Both the position numbers and the translations under genes were made by a program. Below, one piece after another: positions 52,321 to 62,989 of a stretch of DNA of 64,000 bases. The stretch's first letter is position 1. Each line of letters starts with the position of its first letter. The stretch comes from Streptacidiphilus albus JL83 (GTDB taxonomy: Bacteria; Actinomycetota; Actinomycetes; Streptomycetales; Streptomycetaceae), in the NCBI RefSeq assembly GCF_000744705.1, contig NZ_JQML01000001.1, positions 1,922,001-1,986,000 of the forward strand. The letters are read 5' to 3'. The notes below the pieces were generated by a model. That model was not told the DNA's origin. It ran no database searches and was given only the letters and a program-made list of their open reading frames with translations.

Positions 52321-53040
52321 GTGAGCGGAGTCCTGCCGCTGTTCGCGGACGGGAGCGGAGAGCCCGGCAGCCCCCGCGCCCGGGTCGAGGTCGCGCCCGG
52401 GGCGGTGCACCTGCCCGGCTGGCTGACGCTCGATCAGCAGCGGGCGCTGGTCACCGCCTGCCGGGGCTGGGCGACCGGACCGGTGCCGATCAGGCACACC
52501 CGACTGCCGCGCGGGGGTGTGATGTCGGTGCAGACCGTCTGCATCGGCTGGCACTGGCAGCCGTACCGGTACACCCGCACCGCGGACGACGTCAACGGGG
52601 CCCGGGTGGCGCCCTTCCCGGACTGGATGCTGGAGTTGGGCCGCCGGGCCCTGGTCGACGCCTACCGCGACCCGGGGGCCGGGGACGGCTACTCCCCCGA
52701 CACCGCGCTGATCAACTTCTACGACGGCCGGGCCGCGATGGGGCTGCACCAGGACCAGGACGAGCGCTCCGACGCGCCCGTGGTCTCGCTCACCGTCGGC
52801 GACAGCTGCACCTTCCGCTTCGGCAACACCGAGAACCGCAACCGGCCGTGGACCGACGTCACCCTCGCCTCCGGCGACCTGTTCGTCTTCGGCGGCCCCT
52901 CCCGGTTCGCCTACCACGGGGTGCCGAAGGTCCGGCCCGGCACCGGCGACCCGGCCACCGGGCTGGCCTCGGGCCGGTTGAACATCACCATCCGGGTCAC
53001 CGGGCTGACCGAGGCCGGCGAGCCGTCGGTCCGGCCCTGA
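52321..53040 (+). CDS. alkB: AlkB-type 2OG-Fe(II) dioxygenase
   Basis: A 239-residue enzyme that oxidatively reverses N-alkyl adenine and cytosine lesions. The iron motif MGLHQDQDERSDAPVVSLTVGD (HxD), a second His in RFAYHGVPKV and RLNITIRV with the 2OG Arg match AlkB. GTG 52321 overlaps a 12-codon frame ending in TGA (ADLR then stop). Its 3' end overlaps the convergent PASTA gene by 44 bp. Confidence 0.92.
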   Translation: MSGVLPLFADGSGEPGSPRARVEVAPGAVHLPGWLTLDQQRALVTACRGWATGPVPIRHTRLPRGGVMSVQTVCIGWHWQPYRYTRTADDVNGARVAPFPDWMLELGRRALVDAYRDPGAGDGYSPDTALINFYDGRAAMGLHQDQDERSDAPVVSLTVGDSCTFRFGNTENRNRPWTDVTLASGDLFVFGGPSRFAYHGVPKVRPGTGDPATGLASGRLNITIRVTGLTEAGEPSVRP

Positions 53041-55480
53041 CCGGCACGGCCACCTCGCCGAGCAGGCCGCCCCGACGGTCGTCCTGGGCGCCGGCCGAGG
53101 CGCTGTCGCCGCCGGTGGCGGCCGGCGGCCCGGTGGAGATGTTGATGGTCACCGTCGAACCGACCGCCACCGTCGCGCCGGGTCCCGGGACCTGGTCGAC
53201 CACCAGCCCGGTGGCGACCAGCGTCGAGCCCTCGTCGACCTGCAGCACCACCAGCCCGCAGGCCGTGCCGCTGCTGGAGGTCGCCGCAGCGAACTGGCCG
53301 GTGGCGCCGGCCGCGGTCAGTCCGGCGACGTTCGGCAGCGAGCAGGTCACCGGAGCCCTGCCGACGGAGGACGCGCTGACGGCCGTCGAGGACGAGGGCC
53401 CGCCGGGGGCGCCGCCGGTCGACGGGCTGCCCGTGGGCGGCGGGGTCGTCGCCGACGGCGAGCCGGCCGGGGGCGAACTCGGCGGCGAACTCGGCGGCGG
53501 GGTCGTGCCGTCGGGGCCGTCGGAGACGTCGAGGGTGACCACCGCTCCCGGGGCGACGGCGGTGGCGGCGGCCGGGCTCTGGGAGACGACCGTGCCGACC
53601 GGGACGGTCGCCGAGGGGACCGCGACCGTCGCCGCCGCCAGTCGGCAGGCACTGCCGTCCGCCGCCCTGACCTGGCCGAGCAGCGTCGTGGCCGAGGCCG
53701 AGGCAGCACCGACGACCTCGGGCAGGACGCAGCTGGGCGCGCCCAGCGAGACGGTGATGATCACTGCCGAGCCCACCCCCACCTGGGTGCCGGGAAGCGG
53801 GTTCTCCCCGATCACCCGGCCGGCCGGGACCGTGGCCGAGTAGCCGGTCATCCCGGTCACCAGCAGGCCACAGCGGGTGCGGTGGTCACCGGCGACCAGT
53901 GAGCGCAGTTCGCCGAGCACCGCCGTCGCGGCGCCCTCGGCGGCCGGGAGGGTGCACAGCGGCGCCGCCGTGGCCGGGGTCCCGGCGGTGGTCACGGGGG
54001 TCGGCCCGGCCGAGTAGACCAGGGTGACCTGCGCGCCGCAGGACTGCCGCGAGCCCTGGGCCGGGCTGACCGAGATCGTGCGGCCGGCGGTGAGGGTCGC
54101 CGAGTGCTCCGCGATGTCCAGTCCCGGGAACCCGGCGTCCAGCAGGGCCTGCGAGGAGGCGGGGTAGGCCAGCCGGGAGACGTCGGGGACGGCCGCCGAG
54201 CCCTGGCAGCCGGTGTCGGCCGACACCCTGCGCGCGGTCGTGGTCACCGGCCCCTTGAGCGGGACGGCGGCGCCGCCCCCGCCGTCCCGGGGGCTGCCGG
54301 AGGAGGTGCCCGACACCGGCGGCCCGTTGTTGTCCACGGCGTTCAGCGGGGGCGTCCCGGTCGTGGTGGCCACGGGTCGGCCGAGCGCGGAGCGGCCGGG
54401 TTCCACGGTGCTGCCGGCGGCCAGGGTCAGCCCGCCGAAGGCGAGTCCGGCGACGACCACCGCGCCCAGCGCGGTGACCACCGGCGCGGGCAGCCGCAGC
54501 AGTCGCCGGGCGTGCGCGGGCGAGGTGCTGATCCGGCGCGGCGGGTTCGCGGCGTAGCCGCCGGCGCCGAGGGTGACCGTCGACCGGCCGGCCTCGGCCG
54601 CCGACCTGCCGCCGCTCCGGACAGCGGCGCCGGCCGCGAACCCGGCCCGGCCGCCGTGGCCGAACCAGCGCCGCACGGACGGGCTGAGCAGCCACAGCAG
54701 CGGCAGCGGCAGCACCGGCCAGTGGGCTATCGCCAGCACCGGGCCGCCCTCGGCCGCTGTGCTGGAGACCCGGCACTCCACCCACTCGGGCGGCCGGAGC
54801 CAGTGCCGGGGCAGTCGCAGCCGGACCCGGGCGGTCGCCGTCGTCCCGGGCTGGACCAGCAGCGAGGGGGGCGTGAGCCGGAGTACCGCCTCCGGCGAGG
54901 AGCAGGCCGCCGCGAGGGTGATCCGCTCCGCCGCCGGGCCGGCGCCGACCAGCCGGAGCGGCACCGTCACCACCCGCCGCCAGCGGAGCCGGCGCTCGGT
55001 CGCCGCGCCGCCGACGCTCACCGGCGGGGCCGGCACCGCCCCGGCCGGGGCCGGGGAAGCCGGCAGCCGGGGACGCAGCCGGGCGCGCGCCGCCGCCCCG
55101 GCGGCGGAGCGCGAGACCGCGACGACCAGACAGGGCAGGGTGCCGACCGGCAGGCTCAGCGCCTCCGGCGGGTGGAGCGTGATCCGGACCGGCGCCTCCG
55201 CCCCGGCGGCGAGGGCGAGTTGCGCCGGGTCGACCGAGACGCAGCCCGGCGGCAGCCCCTGGACGGCGACGGCGACGGTGTCAGGACGGGTCCCGGCATT
55301 GCGGACGGTCGCGGTCAGCACGACCGTCCGGCCGGGGACCAGCTCCGGGGTCCAGTCCGGCAACGACAGCTGGACGCCGAGCCCCTGGGGCAGTGGGCCG
55401 AGCCGGGAGCCGCAGTTCCAGGCCACGCAGTAGTGCGCGGCGTCGTCGTTCGGCGTGCCGCACAGCTGGCACTCGATCAT
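52997..55480 (-). CDS. PASTA-repeat membrane protein with zinc ribbon
   Basis: An 827-residue protein. The N-terminus is a zinc ribbon (IECQLCGTPN, then YCVAWNCGSRL), then two Ig-like segments, a transmembrane helix near residue 370 (VVTALGAVVVAGLAFGGLTLAAG), and an extracellular part with at least four PASTA-like repeats (for example GCQGSAAVPDVSRLAYPASS, then VLPEVVGAASASATTLL). PASTA repeats bind muropeptides in serine/threonine kinases, but no kinase domain is present. ATG 55480 has GGGGGTACC upstream. It ends inside the AlkB gene on the other strand. Confidence 0.82.
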   Translation of the reverse strand: MIECQLCGTPNDDAAHYCVAWNCGSRLGPLPQGLGVQLSLPDWTPELVPGRTVVLTATVRNAGTRPDTVAVAVQGLPPGCVSVDPAQLALAAGAEAPVRITLHPPEALSLPVGTLPCLVVAVSRSAAGAAARARLRPRLPASPAPAGAVPAPPVSVGGAATERRLRWRRVVTVPLRLVGAGPAAERITLAAACSSPEAVLRLTPPSLLVQPGTTATARVRLRLPRHWLRPPEWVECRVSSTAAEGGPVLAIAHWPVLPLPLLWLLSPSVRRWFGHGGRAGFAAGAAVRSGGRSAAEAGRSTVTLGAGGYAANPPRRISTSPAHARRLLRLPAPVVTALGAVVVAGLAFGGLTLAAGSTVEPGRSALGRPVATTTGTPPLNAVDNNGPPVSGTSSGSPRDGGGGAAVPLKGPVTTTARRVSADTGCQGSAAVPDVSRLAYPASSQALLDAGFPGLDIAEHSATLTAGRTISVSPAQGSRQSCGAQVTLVYSAGPTPVTTAGTPATAAPLCTLPAAEGAATAVLGELRSLVAGDHRTRCGLLVTGMTGYSATVPAGRVIGENPLPGTQVGVGSAVIITVSLGAPSCVLPEVVGAASASATTLLGQVRAADGSACRLAAATVAVPSATVPVGTVVSQSPAAATAVAPGAVVTLDVSDGPDGTTPPPSSPPSSPPAGSPSATTPPPTGSPSTGGAPGGPSSSTAVSASSVGRAPVTCSLPNVAGLTAAGATGQFAAATSSSGTACGLVVLQVDEGSTLVATGLVVDQVPGPGATVAVGSTVTINISTGPPAATGGDSASAGAQDDRRGGLLGEVAVPVRAGPTARRPRSAR

Positions 55481-55586
55481 CGCGGTACCCCCACGCCCCG
55501 CTCGCGGTCCCGTCCCCTCGGTGCCTGGGGAGGCTACCCGCTCCCTCCCGATGCACGCGCGGGGCGACCGGCGCACGGAAGCACGG

Positions 55587-55629
55587 CGGCGGGGCCGGAC
55601 GCGCCCTGTGCGCACGTCCGGCCCCGCCG
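55587..55629. terminator. Bidirectional terminator after the MMPL gene
   Basis: A 15 bp perfect stem (CGGCGGGGCCGGACG with its complement at 55615-55629) and a 13-base loop, followed on the plus strand by TTT. It ends the minus-strand MMPL transcript, 23 bp past its stop codon. Confidence 0.9.
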
Positions 55630-55651
55630 TTTCTGCTCCGCTACAACTGCC

Positions 55652-57841
55652 TCACTGCCGCGTGGAGTCCAGCTCCTCCGCCTCGTCCACGGCCCGGAGG
55701 CCGGGGTTGGCGGGGTTGCTCGCGACGACGGTGCTGGCGTGCTCCCCGTTGCGGTCCGCGTGGCCGGGCCACCAGGCGGCGTGCCCGATCAGCGCGGTGA
55801 GCGAGGGGGTGAAGAACATCGCCATGACGAAGGCCGCGAGGAAGATGCCGAAGCTCAGCGCGAAGCCCATCTCGGCCAGGAAGGAGTTCCCGCCCAGGGT
55901 CAGCATGGCGAAGGTCGCGGCCAGGATGAAGCCGGCGGCGGCCACGGTCGGTCCGGCGTGGCGCAGCGCCTCGGCCGCCGCCTCGCGCGGGGCCCGGCCC
56001 TCCCGGGCCTCCTCCCGCAGTCGGGCGATCATCAGGATGTTGTAGTCCGTTCCGATCGCGACCACGAACAGATACATGATCACCGGCAGCATGAACATCA
56101 GGCCGCTCTGGCCCTGGAGGTTCTGGAAGATCAGCACGGTCGCACCGAGGGTGGCGCCGAAGCCGAGGGCGACCGAGGCCATCAGGTACCAGGGGGCGAC
56201 GATGCTGCGCAGCAGCAGCCCCAGGATGATCATGATGAGGATCGCCGCCACCGGGAAGACGGTGCGGTAGTCGTGGTTGATCGCCGCGTTGAAGTCGGTG
56301 TAGATCGCGGTCATGCCGCCGACCAGGGCCACGGTGCCGTTGGGCGCGTTGGCGTGGGCCACGTCCCGGATCCCGCTGATGGAGCTCAGCGCCTGGTTGC
56401 TGGCGGCGGCGTACTTCAGCTCGACGGAGAAGTCGGCGGTCGTACCGGCCTGGTTGACCTTGGCCGGGGCGACGCTGGCGACGCCGGGGGCGGTCTGCAG
56501 CTTCTGGGCGTAGGTGGCGAGCTCCGAGGTGTTCAGCGGCTGACCGTTGGTGCTGTTCAGCATGATCTCGGTGGGCTCGGCGGCGCCGGCCGAGTAGGCG
56601 GCGGCCATCTCGTTCTGGACGATCATCGACTCGGCGGTCTTGGGCACCGCTCCGGCCGACATGTCGAAGGTGGCCTTGAAGCCGAAGGTGCCGAGCGCGA
56701 GGGCGATCATGAGCACCCCGGAGACGGCCGCGACCAGGGCCGGGCGGCGCTGGACGGTGCGGCCGATGGCGGCGAACTTCGCGCCCTCGGGCTCCTTCTG
56801 CCACTTCTTGGACGGCCAGAACAGCACCCGCGGCGGGATCAGCGAGCAGATCGCCGGGAACAGGGTGAGGCCGGCCAGCAGGGTGACCGCGACGGCGATG
56901 GCCAGCGCGGGGCCCATCTGCTTGAGGAAGCCGACGCTGGAGAGCAGCAGGGCCAGGAAGGCGATGATGACGGCGCCGGCGGCGGAGGCGATGGCCTCAC
57001 CGACCCGGGAGACCGCGTTGATCATGGCCGTCTTGGCGTCCTCGCCCGCCCGCAGCCGTTCCCGGTAGCGGAACATCAGGAAGAGGAAGTAGTCGGTGCC
57101 GACACCGAGCAGCACCACCAGCAGGATCTCCGAGACCGAGCTGTTCGCCTGGAGGCCGAAGAGCTTGGTGGCATCGGCGATCAGACCGTCCGCCGTGGTG
57201 GAGACCAGCGCGAAGATCGAGATGAGTGGCAGCAGCGCCAGGATCGGCGAGCGGAAGATCAGCAGCAGCGAGATCAGGATGACCAGCACGGTCCCGATCC
57301 CGGTCAGCGCCATGCCCTTGGAGGAGGCGTTCTGCTGGTCGAGCGCGGTCGGGGCGCTGCCGCCCACCTTGGCGGTCAGGTCCGTCCCCTGCACCAGCTG
57401 GGTGACGTCGGTGCGCAGCGTCTTGGACGCGTCGTTCTGGGCCGGCTGGCCGGCGGTGGCACTGTTCATCTGGACCAGCGCCAGGCCGTACTTGCCGTCC
57501 GGCGAGGGCGGGCCGGGGATGACCAGCTGCACCTGGTCGATCTTCTTGGCCTCGATCTGCTTGGCGATCGTGGCGATCTCCGCCTTGTCGGCGGCGGTGA
57601 GCTGCCCGCCGTCGGCGCGCTGGAAGAGGACGTCGGCCGAGGGCGTGAACGCCTGCGGGAACGCCTTCGTCTGCAGGTCGGCAGCCTGGATCGACTCGTA
57701 GCTCTTCGGCAGGAAGGAGCTCTGGTTGCTGTTCGAGGGCAGCGCGGGCGCCGTTATCCCGATGACGACGGCGGCGATGAGCCACGCCACGATCGTCCAG
57801 ATCGGGTGGCGGACGACGGTGCGTCCTATCCGGTGGAACAT
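55652..57841 (-). CDS. MMPL-family transporter
   Basis: A 729-residue RND-type exporter with twelve helices in two halves. Each half contains the GTDYFLFLMFRYRERLR or GTDYNILMIARLREEAREG motif typical of MMPL proteins (loop after helix 4/10). The extracellular domain lies at about residues 40-200. Such proteins export lipids or small metabolites. ATG 57841 has GGAGG nine bases upstream. Two operator-like repeats precede it, so a TetR-type regulator elsewhere probably controls it. Confidence 0.93.
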   Translation of the reverse strand: MFHRIGRTVVRHPIWTIVAWLIAAVVIGITAPALPSNSNQSSFLPKSYESIQAADLQTKAFPQAFTPSADVLFQRADGGQLTAADKAEIATIAKQIEAKKIDQVQLVIPGPPSPDGKYGLALVQMNSATAGQPAQNDASKTLRTDVTQLVQGTDLTAKVGGSAPTALDQQNASSKGMALTGIGTVLVILISLLLIFRSPILALLPLISIFALVSTTADGLIADATKLFGLQANSSVSEILLVVLLGVGTDYFLFLMFRYRERLRAGEDAKTAMINAVSRVGEAIASAAGAVIIAFLALLLSSVGFLKQMGPALAIAVAVTLLAGLTLFPAICSLIPPRVLFWPSKKWQKEPEGAKFAAIGRTVQRRPALVAAVSGVLMIALALGTFGFKATFDMSAGAVPKTAESMIVQNEMAAAYSAGAAEPTEIMLNSTNGQPLNTSELATYAQKLQTAPGVASVAPAKVNQAGTTADFSVELKYAAASNQALSSISGIRDVAHANAPNGTVALVGGMTAIYTDFNAAINHDYRTVFPVAAILIMIILGLLLRSIVAPWYLMASVALGFGATLGATVLIFQNLQGQSGLMFMLPVIMYLFVVAIGTDYNILMIARLREEAREGRAPREAAAEALRHAGPTVAAAGFILAATFAMLTLGGNSFLAEMGFALSFGIFLAAFVMAMFFTPSLTALIGHAAWWPGHADRNGEHASTVVASNPANPGLRAVDEAEELDSTRQ

Positions 57842-57914
57842 ACGGGAAGGCCTCCAGGGCAGAGATCGCCCCACCACGGCTTCGGTGCACGGGCAGCGCG
57901 ATCGGACCGACTAC

Positions 57915-57983
57915 CTAGCCGGTCGACAAGTAAGTTCGGTGTCAGGTCTGCATCCTAGGAAAGCAACTAGCCGTCCGGCAAGT
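57915..57983. promoter_or_regulatory. Two operator-like repeats upstream of MMPL
   Basis: CTAGCCGGTCGACAAGT (57915-57931) and CTAGCCGTCCGGCAAGT (57967-57983) are spaced 52 bp apart, five helical turns. Between them, on the minus strand, TTGCCG and TAGGAT 18 bp apart form a plausible promoter that overlaps the farther repeat. The rest of 57842-58295 has no gene. Confidence 0.6.
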
Positions 57984-58295
57984 CAGATATCCGGGGCCCG
58001 AAACGCTCTCACGGAACGCCTACGTCCGACGTGGACCATCTTCACCCACGCCCACAGCGCCTTTCCTCGTCCCCCGGGTGGAAGCTCCTCCCCCTCAGGG
58101 CGGAGATCGGGCCCTCGGAGCTAGGGGAAACCCCCGACTACCTCCGGGGCAGGGAGCAGGGTGAACCCGTCCGCCGACCAGATGTCCGGCTCCGGCGCCG
58201 ATCCGTAGCGTCCGGTGTGCGCTTCATCACAGTCGGCGTCCGGATCCGGGCCCGACCTCCACCGCCCGGGTCCACCGGTCCACCGTGACCACCCG

Positions 58296-59000
58296 TCAGC
58301 GCGAGGGCCAGCCGCCGTCCACCACCGCGGCCGGGTCCTTCTTCCGGCGCAGGAACGCCTGCAGGTCCGCCGCCCAGGCCCGGTGCCAGTCCACCTGGCG
58401 GTCGTGCAGCTGCTCCGGCGCTATCCCGCCGACCTCGGCCGGGTAGGCCCGGCCCAGCGCCAGCGCGACCCGCAGCGCCGCCAGCGCGTCGCTGCCGGCC
58501 CGGTGCGCGTCGGCCAGCTCGACCCCGTAGACCGCGCAGGCGTTCTGCAGGGTCCGGGAGCCCTTGCGGTACTTGTCCACCGCCCGGTCGACCGTCAGCG
58601 GGTCGAACACCGGGCCCGGCCGGACGCCCGCGCGGCGGTGCGCCAGCGTCGGCCGCCCGTGGCGGGCCAGCTCGGCGTCGAGCAGGCTCAGGTCGAACGG
58701 GGCGTTGAAGACCACCACCGGGACGCCCGCCCGCCAGTACTCGGCCAGCGCCGTGGCGACCTCCTCCGCGACCTCGGCGACCGGGCGGCCCTCGGCGACG
58801 GCCCGCTCGGTGCTGACGCCGTGGATCGCGGCGGCCTCGGCCGGGATCGGCACCCCCGGGTCGGCCAGCCAGCCGAGCTCCCGGACGACCTCGCCGCCCT
58901 TGGCCTCCACCAGCGCGGCGGTGACGATGCGGGACTCGGCCGGGTCCGTCCCCGTGGTCTCCAGATCGAAGCCGACCATGGTCTCGTTCAACCAGCTCAT
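58296..59000 (-). CDS. DnaQ-like 3'-5' exonuclease
   Basis: A 234-residue DEDD exonuclease. Exo I is VGFDLETTGTDP (Asp12, Glu14), Exo II VVFNAPFDLSLLDAEL and Exo III AHRAGSDALAALRVAL. This is the proofreading-subunit type, though single-domain proteins like this may act in repair. The ATG 59000 is the obvious start. A 126 bp gap before the HEPN gene holds nothing. Confidence 0.9.
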   Translation of the reverse strand: MSWLNETMVGFDLETTGTDPAESRIVTAALVEAKGGEVVRELGWLADPGVPIPAEAAAIHGVSTERAVAEGRPVAEVAEEVATALAEYWRAGVPVVVFNAPFDLSLLDAELARHGRPTLAHRRAGVRPGPVFDPLTVDRAVDKYRKGSRTLQNACAVYGVELADAHRAGSDALAALRVALALGRAYPAEVGGIAPEQLHDRQVDWHRAWAADLQAFLRRKKDPAAVVDGGWPSR

Positions 59001-59126
59001 GTCGTGAAGTCCTCTCGTCCTGTGGCTGCACCATCATCCCGCGCCCCACTGACAACGAACGGGCGGTCCGGTCGCCGGGACGGGGCGGGGGCGGTCACCG
59101 GGACGGCGGCGGGGCCGGGCGACGGC

Positions 59127-60362
59127 TCAGGACACCGGGCGCGAGTCGCCCCAGACGCCCTCGAACTCCTCCTGGTAGACCTGGAACAGCCCGGCCTCCG
59201 GTGGCCGGCCGGCCACGATCGGGCCCGGCGCGGCCCCGCGCACCACCAGGGCGGGCGACTCCATCCCCCGGGCCCGGCGCAGGTAGGGCTGGACCACGCC
59301 GAGCCCGTCCGGGCCGTCGCCGTCCACCAGGTACGCGCTGCAGCGCGGCAGTTCGTCGTAGACCCGGATCTCGAACGCCCCGGCGTCCCGCAGCCGGGCC
59401 CGGACCCGGCGGACGTGCATGATGTTGGTCTCCACCGACTTCGCCAGCTCGCCGCGGCCGATCCCCAGCTCCCGCTCCCGGCGGCGGACCGCGCTGCTGG
59501 CCGGGTTCAGGAAGAGCAGCCGGACCCGGCAGCCCGAGTCGGCCAGGCCGACCAGCCGCCGCCCGGTGAAGTTCTGGCACAGCAGGTTGAGGCTGATGCC
59601 CAGCGCGTCCAGCCGCCGCGCGCCCGCCAGCAGGTCCTCCACCGGCAGGTCCCGCAGCAGCCTGACCCGGTCCGGATGGACCCCGATCAGGTCCGCGTAG
59701 CGGTCGCCGACCAGCTCCTCGACCACGTCCACCGGCGCCCGCAGCCCCGGCGCGCCGGCCTCGCCGTCCAGCAGCTGCAGCAGCCGCGCCGCCGCCCGCT
59801 CGGCCTGCGCCAGCACGTTCTCGGACAGCGCCCGGTTGCGGGAGACCACGTGCCGGGCGACCTCCAGCTCGTCCAGCGCCAGCTCGACCTCGCGACGGTC
59901 GCTCAGGAACGGTTCGAAGCACGGCCAGTGCTGCACCATCAGCTCCCGCAGCTGCGGGAGGGTCAGGAAGACCACCAGGCTGTCGTCGTCCGGGTCCAGC
60001 AGGTAGCCCTTGCGCCGGCTGACCTCGCGGACCGCGCCCGCGCGCTGGGCCCACTCCTCGCCGGCCGGGCCGGCCGCGGCCAGCACCCAGTCCTCGCCGT
60101 GCACCGGCTCGTAGACCGGGCGCAGCACCTCGGAGACGACCGACCGCAGCCGCTGCTCGACGAGGTTCAGCCAGACGTAGGCCCGGCCCGCCCGGCGGAC
60201 CCGTATCCGGGCCTCGTCCCAGGCTCCGGGGGGCCAGGCGAGCGAGGGTTCGAGCGGCCCCGGCTGGTTCGGAGCGGTCCGACCGGCTCCGGTCCGGACG
60301 ACGATGGTCGGGGCCTCTCCCCGCGCTGCGCCTCCTGCGGCACCCCCGTCGGGGACGACCAT
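59127..60362 (-). CDS. SAV2148-type HEPN-domain protein
   Basis: A 411-residue protein whose body (from WPPGAWDEARIRVRRAGRAYVWLNLVE) matches the SAV2148 family HEPN domain found in Streptomyces. The charged RRVRARLRDAGAFEIRVYDELPRCSAYLVDGD region and RLLFLNPASSAVRRRERELG are conserved. HEPN domains often act as RNases, but no Rx4-6H is evident. ATG 60362 follows GTGAGG; two upstream starts are possible. It is divergent from glgX. Confidence 0.78.
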   Translation of the reverse strand: MVVPDGGAAGGAARGEAPTIVVRTGAGRTAPNQPGPLEPSLAWPPGAWDEARIRVRRAGRAYVWLNLVEQRLRSVVSEVLRPVYEPVHGEDWVLAAAGPAGEEWAQRAGAVREVSRRKGYLLDPDDDSLVVFLTLPQLRELMVQHWPCFEPFLSDRREVELALDELEVARHVVSRNRALSENVLAQAERAAARLLQLLDGEAGAPGLRAPVDVVEELVGDRYADLIGVHPDRVRLLRDLPVEDLLAGARRLDALGISLNLLCQNFTGRRLVGLADSGCRVRLLFLNPASSAVRRRERELGIGRGELAKSVETNIMHVRRVRARLRDAGAFEIRVYDELPRCSAYLVDGDGPDGLGVVQPYLRRARGMESPALVVRGAAPGPIVAGRPPEAGLFQVYQEEFEGVWGDSRPVS

Positions 60363-60705
60363 CCCGGACCTCACCATCCCTCGCGTGCTCGGTCTGCCCC
60401 GCCCGCCGAGGAGGGAGGGGCGCGCCCACAACGTACCCTGTCGAGCCGTCAGCGGTAGGCCATCCGGGTGACTCCGGACGATCAAGGGTACTTCGCTGCC
60501 ACGCTGAGCGCAGCAGTTCCGCGCCTGCTCCCCCGGGGCAGGAGACCGGGGCAGGAGACCGGTGGCGGACCGTCACCGGCCGCGGCCGGTGGTCCCTTTC
60601 GGGCGAACCGGCCCGGATGTCGCACGGTCCGGGCCCGAGCTGCGAGACCATGCAGGGTGCGGAGTCATGCTGGAGCGCCGACGGCAGTGGGAGTGGTGGA
60701 GGACG
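60363..60705. other. Intergenic region upstream of glgX
   Basis: No gene is supported here. Two tandem copies of CCGGGGCAGGAGA lie at 60533-60558. Upstream in-frame ATG 60667 would add 13 residues to GlgX, but GGAGG before 60706 favours the later start. No clear promoter pair was recognised. Confidence 0.4.
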
Positions 60706-62958
<2,253 letters not shown>

Positions 62959-62989
62959 TACCGGAGCCACTGGTGGGTACACGTCCCAC

